Shown: one piece after another, positions 12,257 to 17,438 of the stretch
How positions within the stretch are numbered: position 1 is the stretch's first letter
Layout: each line of letters begins with the position of its first letter
NCBI GenBank assembly: GCA_040235415.1
Contig: JBECKR010000285.1
Location: 1 to 17,438 of the forward strand
DNA: 17,438 nt
Source: JBECKR01 sp040235415
GTDB taxonomy: Bacteria > Acidobacteriota > Polarisedimenticolia > Polarisedimenticolales > Polarisedimenticolaceae
Direction of reading: 5' to 3'
Translations under genes and position numbers: made by a program
The notes under the pieces: generated by a model
Databases searched by the model: none
What the model was told of the DNA's origin: nothing
What the model saw: the letters and a program-made list of their open reading frames with translations, nothing else

Positions 12257-14478
12257 CCGATCTTGAAGAACAGCGCGCGGTCCACCTGCGTCAGCGGCGT
12301 CGCCGCGTCGCCGACGTAGTCGTCGGAGTAGCCGACGTAGATCGCGGTCTGCGGGTCGACCTTGTAGCCCAGCAGCAGCTGGCTCAGGAGCGTGCGCGAG
12401 CGCGGCGGGACCGGGCCGGCGGCGATCGTCTCGTCGAAGCGGACGTCCGAGCGCTGCAGGATGGCGCGGAGGAAGGTGCGGCGGCCGGGGTACCACACCG
12501 CGCGCAGCTCCGAGAGGTTGGCGACGTAGAGCTCGCCCGCGTCGACGCGCAGCCGCTCCCACGTGTGATCGAGGTTCAGCCGCAGCCGGCGGCCGGCGAA
12601 CAGCTGGATCGACGGCGCGACACGCAGCCGCTTGGCGGGACGGACGCCGGCGACGTCGACCGCGTCGCCCCAGAACAGCGTGCCGCCGACGGTGAGGTCG
12701 CCGACCGGCCGGAACGACGCCTCGACGCTCAGGGTGTCGTGGTCGAAGTCGACGTTGCGGAAGCTCTGGCGGCCGAGGTACAGCAGGGCGTAGATCGAGG
12801 ACTCCTTGGGGCCCGAGTACAGCACGAAGGTGCCGCCGACGTTGCGCAGCGTGCGGCCCGATGCGTCCTCGGTGCGCTCGTACCCGATCCAGGTGCGGAT
12901 CTGGTTGTACCAGTGCCCCGGGTCGTCGTTGTACCACCGCTTCATCGAGCCGGTGTCCAGGAACCGGAACCCGACCTGGGGAACGAAGCCGAGATCGGCG
13001 CGGAAGTCCTCGCCGTAGTCCTGGTAGTGCAGGTAGTGCTCCCACAGGCGCGTGGCGTGCGAGAACAGCAGGTCGAGCGCGGCGCCGCGCAGCTCGCCGG
13101 CCGGCTGGCCGAAGCCGTCGGCGATCGACCGCGGGTAGCGCGTGCTCGAGGCAAAACCCTCGACGTACAGCGTGTCGGTCTTCGTGAACCGCAGCACCGC
13201 GTCGGCTCCGAGGACCCGATTGTGGTACTCGCCGCCCTCGCGGCCGGTGGCGAGGACGCCGACGGTCGACGACCCTCCGACGTCGCGGCGGTAGCGCAGC
13301 GCCGTCCCCTGCGTGCTCTCCCCGAGAACGGTCGCGGCCGAGCCCTGGCTGCCCGAGAGCAGGAGGTTCGTCACGGCGTCACGGACCGTGAAGAGCCCGA
13401 GCGCGCCGCGGCCGACCTTGCCCGAGAGCTTCGCCCCCCAGTCCGGGTCCGCGAGCGTGCGGGTGTAGACGACGTTCATCGGGTTGTTGAAGAAGTCCAT
13501 TCCCTCGGTGAAGAACGGACGCTTCTCGGGGTAGAACAACGCGAACCGGGTGTTGACGTCGAGCTGCGCGGCGTCGGCCTCGACCTGCGAGAAGTCCGGG
13601 TTTACCGTCCCGTTGAGCGTCAGGTTCGGCGTCACGCTCCAGCGCGCCGTGAGCCCCGGCTCGACGCTCGAGTCGCGCTTGACGAACCGGCCGTCCGGGT
13701 AGGCGTCGCGACGCTCGGCGTAGGTCGCGGCGACCGTCGGGTCGAACTCGAGGTTTCGTCCGGGATCGGCGCCGGCGAACCCCTCGATCTTCAGCGCCTG
13801 GCACAGGTAGCAGTTGTTGCCGCGGTCGCGGGGGAACGACCCGATGTGGTGCCGGACGCCGCGCGGGTAGCTCCGGATCGCGTCGAACCCCCAGACCTCC
13901 CCGCCCGAGTTGCCGCGGAACCGCAGCGAGCTGAACGGGATCGCCATCTCGACGACGTAGCCCTGCGAGCCGATGCGACCCGCCGAGTCCCAGATCGCGT
14001 CCCAGCTGTCGTCGCTGTTCTGCGAGGTCTCGATCATGTCGGACTGGACGCCGAGCGGGTTGCACAGGAAGTCGAACGAGCGCCGCTGGTCGTCGAACGT
14101 GTCGAGCACGATCCCGACCCAGTCGTCGTCGCCGACCTGGTCGCGGTCCGAGTAGCGCGCGCGGATGCGGGCGGGCTCGGGATCGCGGGCGTCGAACGCG
14201 ACGTACAGCCGCCCCGAGCCGTAGGCCAGGTAGACGTGAGTTCGGACCGGGGGCGGCACGTTCTCGCCCGGTTGGACCTCGACGTCGACCGGGATCACGA
14301 GCGCTTCGGTCCAGGCCGCGTCGTCGAGCACCCCGTCGATCGCGACCGGCCCCTCGACGCGGGGGACCTTGAGCGGCGTGCGCTCCGCGGTGGGAAGCTC
14401 GGTCGCCGCCGCCGTCGCGGCGCTCGGGGCCAGCAGGACGGTGGCCAGGAGGCCGAACCTCGCGGGCGAACGCTGCAT
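12238..14478 (-). CDS. CBM9-like/DUF5916 outer-membrane protein
   Basis: The largest gene, about 746 residues, on the opposite strand. Residues 1-25 are a signal peptide (MQRSPARFGLLATVLLAPSAATAAA). A family-9 carbohydrate-binding-like domain follows at about residues 35-210: VEGPVAIDGVLDDAAWTEA, then DDDWVGIVLDTFDDQRRSFDFLCNPLGVQSDMIE, then SFPRDRG. After that DUF5916-type beta-barrel motifs appear: LTLNGTVNPDFSQVEADAAQLDVNTRFALFYPEKRPFFTEGMDFFNN. Many amphipathic strands end with YAWVL, as expected for an outer-membrane barrel. I prefer the ATG at 14478 over 14574, which would add 32 residues before the signal peptide, although no strong ribosome site is seen. Ligand unknown. Promoter not located. 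Confidence 0.85.
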   Translation of the reverse strand: MQRSPARFGLLATVLLAPSAATAAATELPTAERTPLKVPRVEGPVAIDGVLDDAAWTEALVIPVDVEVQPGENVPPPVRTHVYLAYGSGRLYVAFDARDPEPARIRARYSDRDQVGDDDWVGIVLDTFDDQRRSFDFLCNPLGVQSDMIETSQNSDDSWDAIWDSAGRIGSQGYVVEMAIPFSSLRFRGNSGGEVWGFDAIRSYPRGVRHHIGSFPRDRGNNCYLCQALKIEGFAGADPGRNLEFDPTVAATYAERRDAYPDGRFVKRDSSVEPGLTARWSVTPNLTLNGTVNPDFSQVEADAAQLDVNTRFALFYPEKRPFFTEGMDFFNNPMNVVYTRTLADPDWGAKLSGKVGRGALGLFTVRDAVTNLLLSGSQGSAATVLGESTQGTALRYRRDVGGSSTVGVLATGREGGEYHNRVLGADAVLRFTKTDTLYVEGFASSTRYPRSIADGFGQPAGELRGAALDLLFSHATRLWEHYLHYQDYGEDFRADLGFVPQVGFRFLDTGSMKRWYNDDPGHWYNQIRTWIGYERTEDASGRTLRNVGGTFVLYSGPKESSIYALLYLGRQSFRNVDFDHDTLSVEASFRPVGDLTVGGTLFWGDAVDVAGVRPAKRLRVAPSIQLFAGRRLRLNLDHTWERLRVDAGELYVANLSELRAVWYPGRRTFLRAILQRSDVRFDETIAAGPVPPRSRTLLSQLLLGYKVDPQTAIYVGYSDDYVGDAATPLTQVDRALFFKIGYAWVL

Positions 14479-14557
14479 CCGAAGCTCGCGGAGGCGTCCG
14501 TCGCTCCCCCCGGCGCGGGGCGCCCACACGTTGAATACGTGACACCCGCCCGGATGG

Positions 14558-14584
14558 TTGTAAAGGTCTTGCAAGGTTTATGAT
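14558..14584 (+). promoter_or_regulatory. Possible promoter for the DUF488 gene
   Basis: TTGTAA at 14558-14563 and TATGAT at 14579-14584, spacing 15 (short). It lies in the divergent gap between the barrel gene and the DUF488 gene. The region is unusually AT-rich for this sequence. Low confidence. Confidence 0.3.
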
Positions 14585-14613
14585 CGTGCACGCGCAGGGA
14601 CGGAGGGAAGTTC

Positions 14614-15000
14614 ATGGCGATTCGCGTCGTGCGGCTAGGGAGCGATCGCGCGGAGGGCGAGGGGCTGCGCATCGGGACGGTGCGGCATCCGCCGCGCGGC
14701 GTCCCGAAGGCCGAGCTCGCGTCGCGGAACTTCTACGACGTGTGGTACCCCGAGCTCGCGCCGAGCGCGGAGCTCGTGAAGGCCGCGCGGGGCGCCGCGA
14801 GCGAGCGGGAATGGGCCGCGTTCGCGCGGAAGTACCGCCGCGAGATGGATTCCAAGGAGCGCTCGCGGACGCTCGACCTGCTCGCGGCGCTGTCGCACGG
14901 CGCGGACTTCTCGGTCGGGTGCTACTGCGAGGACGAGACGCGCTGCCACCGCTCGATCCTGCGCGCGCTGCTCGCCGAGCGCGGGGCCGAGATCGCGTGA
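14614..15000 (+). CDS. DUF488-family protein (YeaO-like)
   Basis: A 128-residue protein of the DUF488 family. The characteristic sequence is RIGTVRHPPRGVPKAELASRNFYDVWYPELAPS, then EWAAFARKYRREMDSKERSRTLDLLAAL, and GCYCEDETRCHRSILRALL. The C-Y-C...C-H-R cluster near the C-terminus is the conserved feature and may bind metal or act in a redox role, but no function is established. GGAGG lies about 8 bases before the ATG. It is divergent from the barrel gene and followed by the hydrolase after 31 bases. Confidence 0.82.
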   Translation: MAIRVVRLGSDRAEGEGLRIGTVRHPPRGVPKAELASRNFYDVWYPELAPSAELVKAARGAASEREWAAFARKYRREMDSKERSRTLDLLAALSHGADFSVGCYCEDETRCHRSILRALLAERGAEIA

Positions 15001-15031
15001 GCGCCGGGGCGCGGGGCGCCCTCGGGACGTG

Positions 15032-15841
15032 ATGGCGGTCATTTCCAGTCGAGGGATCGAGATCGTCTACCAGGATGTCGGAGCGGGGCTCCCGATCGTC
15101 CTGGGGCACGCGTTCCTGTGCGACGGGACGATGTGGCGGTACCAGCTGCCGGACCTCGCCGCCCGGTACCGCGTCCTCGTGCCCGACCTCCGCGGGCACG
15201 GTCGGTCCGGGCCGGCCGAGCGGTCGTTCTCGCTGTACGACCTCGTCGAGGACGCCGTGGCGGTGCTCGACGCCGCGCGCGTCGAGCGCGCGGTGTGGTG
15301 CGGGCTGTCGATCGGCGGGATGGTCGCGATGCGTGCCGCGCTCGTGCGGCCCGACCGGGTCGCGGCGTTGGTCCTGCTCGACACCGACGCCGGCGCCGAG
15401 AAGCCGGTTCCGCGCGCGAAGCTCCGCGCCATGGGGCTCGGCGTGAGAACGGTCGGGGTGGGGCCGTTCGTGCCCACGATCGCCCGCATGATGTTCGGCG
15501 CGACGACCCGACGCGAGCGGGCGGAGCTCGTCGACGCGTGGGAACGGACGGTCGAGACGATGCGGGTGCCGTCGCTGTTGCGGTGCCTCGACGCGATCCT
15601 GCGGCGGGACTCGGTGCTCGAGCGCCTGCCGGAGATCGAGGTGTCGGCTCTCGTCGTCGTGGGCGAGGAGGATCGCACGCTCCCTCCCGGAGTCGCGCGC
15701 CGCATCCACGAGCGTCTGCGCCGCTCGCGCTTCGAGGTCGTGGCGGGTGCCGGGCACCTCGCGGCGCTCGAGCGGCCGGAGCCGGTGACACGGGCGATCC
15801 TCGAGTTCGTCGACGGGCTCGGGCTCGCCGAGGCGCGCTGA
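15032..15841 (+). CDS. Alpha/beta-fold hydrolase
   Basis: A 269-residue soluble alpha/beta hydrolase. The oxyanion strand is PIVLGHAFLCDGTMW (His 26), the nucleophile elbow GLSIGGM places Ser at residue 93, the acid is Asp 214 in VVVGEEDRTLPPG, and His 242 in GAGHLAALERPE completes the triad. VPDLRGHGRSGPAER is the classical strand-4 motif of this family. Close relatives include esterases, haloperoxidase-like proteins and 3-oxoadipate enol-lactonase-type enzymes; the substrate cannot be read. A GTG at 15029 is directly in front of the chosen ATG 15032. No strong ribosome-binding site is seen. Confidence 0.88.
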   Translation: MAVISSRGIEIVYQDVGAGLPIVLGHAFLCDGTMWRYQLPDLAARYRVLVPDLRGHGRSGPAERSFSLYDLVEDAVAVLDAARVERAVWCGLSIGGMVAMRAALVRPDRVAALVLLDTDAGAEKPVPRAKLRAMGLGVRTVGVGPFVPTIARMMFGATTRRERAELVDAWERTVETMRVPSLLRCLDAILRRDSVLERLPEIEVSALVVVGEEDRTLPPGVARRIHERLRRSRFEVVAGAGHLAALERPEPVTRAILEFVDGLGLAEAR

Positions 15842-15862
15842 CCGCGGGCGGCCGCTCCGCGC

Positions 15863-15892
15863 TTGCCGCTCGAGCCGGGACCGCCCTAGGAT
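15863..15892 (+). promoter_or_regulatory. Predicted promoter for the DCC-type gene
   Basis: TTGCCG at 15863-15868 and TAGGAT at 15887-15892, spacing 18. Transcription would start near 15899, about 14 bases before the GTG start, giving a very short leader. Same 18-base spacing as the promoters at 2962 and 7282. Confidence 0.45.
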
Positions 15893-15912
15893 GGGGCGCG
15901 ACGGAGGGCGAC

Positions 15913-16386
15913 GTGAGAGCCGCGGAACTCGGGGAGTCCCCGGTGCTGCTGTACGACGGCGATTGCGGGCTGTGCGCCGCGAGCGTGCAGTTCGTGCTGC
16001 GGAACGAGCGGCGCCACCACCTTCGTTTCGCGACGCTCGCGGGCGAGATCGGGAGGGCGGTGCGCGATCGGCACCCCGGGCTCGAGGACGTCGACTCGGT
16101 AGTGTGGGTCGACCCTGCGCGAGGCGGCGCGCCCGAGCGGATCCTGGTGCGGGCCGACGCCGCTCTGCGCGTCGCGCGCTACGTCGGCGGAACGTGGCGT
16201 CTCGCCGGCGTCGCGCGGATCGTCCCGCGGGCGCTGCGCGACCGGATCTACGATCTCGTCGCGCGGCACCGCCACCGGCTGTTCCCCGGCGCGGGCCGTT
16301 GCCTCGTCCCCGCCCCGGAGCACCGCGCCCGCTTCCTCGACGACACCGAAACCGGGGACATTCCCCTATTTCGGGAGGGCCGCTAA
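15913..16386 (+). CDS. DCC-family (DUF393) thiol-disulfide oxidoreductase-like protein, repeat-derived C-terminus
   Basis: A 157-residue DUF393/DCC protein with the signature LLYDGDCGLCAASVQFVLRNE; the DGxCxxC motif puts the redox cysteines at residues 18 and 21. VVWVDPARGG, ALRVARYVGGTWRLAGV, IVPRALRDRIYDLVARHRHRLF and a Cys near the C-terminus match the rest of the family. These proteins are thought to act in thiol-disulfide chemistry. The start is GTG 15913 with GGAGG at 15903-15907. The natural ending is around DDT; the last 12 residues (ETGDIPLFREGR) are encoded by repeat unit G-left. The stop TAA (16384-16386) lies inside unit G-right and the next gene starts in the next codon. Confidence 0.85.
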   Translation: MRAAELGESPVLLYDGDCGLCAASVQFVLRNERRHHLRFATLAGEIGRAVRDRHPGLEDVDSVVWVDPARGGAPERILVRADAALRVARYVGGTWRLAGVARIVPRALRDRIYDLVARHRHRLFPGAGRCLVPAPEHRARFLDDTETGDIPLFREGR

Positions 16387-16407
16387 TTGAGGAATGTCCC
16401 CGATTCC
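16348..16407 (+). repeat. Palindromic repeat pair G, translated on both arms
   Basis: CAT unit 16348-16372 and ATG unit 16384-16407, 11 bases apart, with no non-coding gap. The first arm encodes the C-terminus of the DCC protein and the second the N-terminus of the haloacid dehalogenase. The linker between them contains the GGGAGGG ribosome-binding site. Confidence 0.9.
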
Positions 16408-17082
16408 GCGGAGCTGTGCGCGTTCGACGCGTACGGCACGCTGTTCGATCTCGCGAGCGTCGTCGCCGGGAGCGCCGGGCGACTCGGCGATGCCGCGGGC
16501 GCGGTGCTCGACCTGTGGCGCCGCAAGCAGCTCGAGTACTCCTGGCTGCGCTCGTCGATGCGGCGCCACGTCGGATTCGACCTCGTTACGGCGGACGCGC
16601 TCGACCACGCCCTCGCCGTCCACGGCATCGAGGACGCCGCGCTGCGGGCCGACCTGCTCGCGAGCTACGACCGCGTCGCGCCGTACCCCGACGCGGCGCC
16701 GGCGCTCGCGGCGCTCCGGGCGATCGGCGTCGACTGCGCCGTGCTGTCGAACGGGACGCCGGCGATGCTGGCGAGCGCGATCGCCGCCGCCGGGCTCGAG
16801 GGGGCGTTTTCGGCGGTGCTGTCGGTCGAGGAGGTCGGCTGCTTCAAGCCCGACCCGCGGGTGTATGCGCTGCTCGAGAGCCGCACCGGCGTCGCACGCG
16901 ACCGCGTCGTGTTCGTGAGCTCGAACGGCTGGGACGTCGCCGGGGCGGCGAGCTTCGGGCTGCGGGCGGTGCGCGTCGATCGCGCCGGCGCGCCTGCCGA
17001 GCGTCTCCCCGGAGAGCCCTGGGCCACGATCCCGACCCTCGCGGACCTCCCGGCGCTCTTGAGTCAGGACATTCCCCGGTAA
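16387..17082 (+). CDS. Haloacid dehalogenase-type II hydrolase (HAD superfamily)
   Basis: A 231-residue HAD-fold enzyme close to L-2-haloacid dehalogenases, which hydrolyse C-halogen bonds. Motif 1 FDAYGTLFD puts the nucleophile Asp at residue 14. WRRKQLEYSWLRSSM (44-58) is a signature of this subgroup. Motif 2 is SNGT (121-124), the lysine is in CFKPDPRVYALL (Lys 154), and SSNGWDVAGA (178-187) completes the site. The only usable start is TTG 16387 just after the previous stop, with GGAGG at 16374-16378 eight bases upstream, so the first seven residues (MRNVPDS) come from repeat G-right. The last five (SQDIPR end) come from repeat H-left. Actual halide substrate unverified. Confidence 0.86.
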   Translation: MRNVPDSAELCAFDAYGTLFDLASVVAGSAGRLGDAAGAVLDLWRRKQLEYSWLRSSMRRHVGFDLVTADALDHALAVHGIEDAALRADLLASYDRVAPYPDAAPALAALRAIGVDCAVLSNGTPAMLASAIAAAGLEGAFSAVLSVEEVGCFKPDPRVYALLESRTGVARDRVVFVSSNGWDVAGAASFGLRAVRVDRAGAPAERLPGEPWATIPTLADLPALLSQDIPR

Positions 17083-17115
17083 CGGAGACGAAAATGGGGA
17101 ATGTCCCCAATTCTC
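17061..17115 (+). repeat. Palindromic repeat pair H, translated on both arms
   Basis: CAT unit 17061-17083 (more diverged; GGGGA is degraded to AGGA) and ATG unit 17091-17115, seven bases apart. The haloacid dehalogenase stop (TAA 17080-17082) lies in the first unit, and the start of the glycosyltransferase (ATG 17094) lies in the second. Confidence 0.82.
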
Positions 17116-17438
17116 TGGTTCTCAGGTTCGGGGCGTTCGGCGACCTCGTGATGCTGACGTCGATGCTGCGCGGGCTGCACGCGCGGCTCGGCGCGCCGTG
17201 CGACGTCGTCGCGGGAGTCGGCCTGGCACCGCGGGTGCTCGCGGGCCTGGAGTGCGTCGGCCACGTCCGGACGGTCTCGAGCCGACGGCGGCCGTACGTC
17301 CTGAGCCCCGACCAGCGCGCGCTGGTGCGCTGGATGCGCCGGCGCGGCGACGGGCCGGTGTTCGTGGTCGAGACCGTCGAGCGCAACCTCCCCAAGGTGC
17401 GTTGGCTCGTGGCGCGCGGCGGCGCCGACCCCTCGAGG
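17094..17438 (+). CDS. Family 9 glycosyltransferase (heptosyltransferase-like), partial
   Basis: The gene runs off the right edge; 115 residues are visible. The frame starts at ATG 17094 with GGAG at 17084-17087, six bases upstream. SLVLRFGAFGDLVMLTSMLRGLHARLGAPCDVVAGVGLAPRVLAGL matches the N-terminal beta-alpha-beta of GT9 enzymes (LPS core heptosyltransferases; ILVIRLSSIGDIV in typical members). They transfer heptose or a related sugar from an ADP-linked donor onto a lipid A-core acceptor. The first six residues (MGNVPN) are encoded by repeat H-right, so the start codon itself is repeat-derived. The catalytic C-terminal half is not in the window. Confidence 0.75.
   Translation, partial: MGNVPNSLVLRFGAFGDLVMLTSMLRGLHARLGAPCDVVAGVGLAPRVLAGLECVGHVRTVSSRRRPYVLSPDQRALVRWMRRRGDGPVFVVETVERNLPKVRWLVARGGADPSR

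Noticed and set aside
11929..14583. An 884-codon open frame on the + strand opposite the outer-membrane barrel gene
   Set aside because: Composition is Arg/Asp/Val/Glu-rich low-complexity with no recognisable domain. It mirrors the minus-strand gene, whose CBM9 and DUF5916 motifs are clear. Long antisense frames are expected at this GC content.
16394..16918. Frame starting MSPIPRS at the ATG inside repeat G-right
   Set aside because: It is out of frame with the haloacid dehalogenase motifs and is Arg/Ser-rich; the TTG 16387 frame has all catalytic motifs.
293..17115. CRISPR array
   Set aside because: The repeats are palindromic, irregularly spaced by kilobases, at gene junctions and in alternating orientation, with no spacers and no cas genes.

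Overview
The window is very GC-rich, with strong G/C bias at third codon positions. It carries 24 recognisable protein genes and one frameshifted gene, all on the + strand except one large outer-membrane gene. I see no rRNA, tRNA, CRISPR array, integrase or transposase. A DUF5916-type outer-membrane beta-barrel with a periplasmic carbohydrate-binding (CBM9-like) domain and a family 9 (heptosyltransferase-type) glycosyltransferase point to a Gram-negative bacterium. Myxococcota, Acidobacteriota or a related high-GC lineage would fit, but the phylum cannot be fixed from this sequence.

Layout. The left edge holds the C-terminus of a QueA-like tRNA-modification enzyme (2-289). It is followed by a secreted hypothetical protein, an SRPBCC protein, a DUF1330-like protein and a polytopic membrane protein (350-2990). 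Next come small soluble, secreted and membrane proteins: an ATA-started YCII-like protein, an exported protein, a four-helix membrane protein, a zinc-ribbon protein, a DUF4188 protein, a BamE-like exported protein and another membrane protein (3038-7285). A flavoprotein oxidoreductase has its own promoter (7361-8662). From 8660 to 10860 there is a run of small genes with a repeat at nearly every junction: a tiny anchored protein, a GH25 lysozyme, a PH-like membrane protein and a frameshifted gene. A GNAT acetyltransferase, a cupin-like protein and an ABM-like protein follow. The minus-strand CBM9/DUF5916 barrel (12238-14478) is divergent from DUF488, alpha/beta hydrolase, DCC-type, haloacid dehalogenase and glycosyltransferase 9 genes that run off the right edge. 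I see no single pathway; these are mostly short, loosely linked housekeeping or accessory genes.

The striking content is a family of about 25-bp palindromic repeats, 15 units plus one half unit. Each unit is a hairpin with outer arms GAAAT/ATTTC, inner arms GGGGA/TCCCC and a three-base loop that reads CAT or ATG. Seven pairs are arranged CAT-unit first, ATG-unit second, and there is one lone ATG-unit. They resemble REP/BIME elements but no mobilising enzyme is in view. One pair sits between two copies of a perfect 19-bp direct repeat that duplicates the stop codon, ribosome-binding site and start codon of a former ATGA gene overlap. That looks like a fossil of its insertion. Another pair lies either side of a whole gene. 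In the DCC-HAD-GT9 chain the repeats are translated and form the ends of the proteins.
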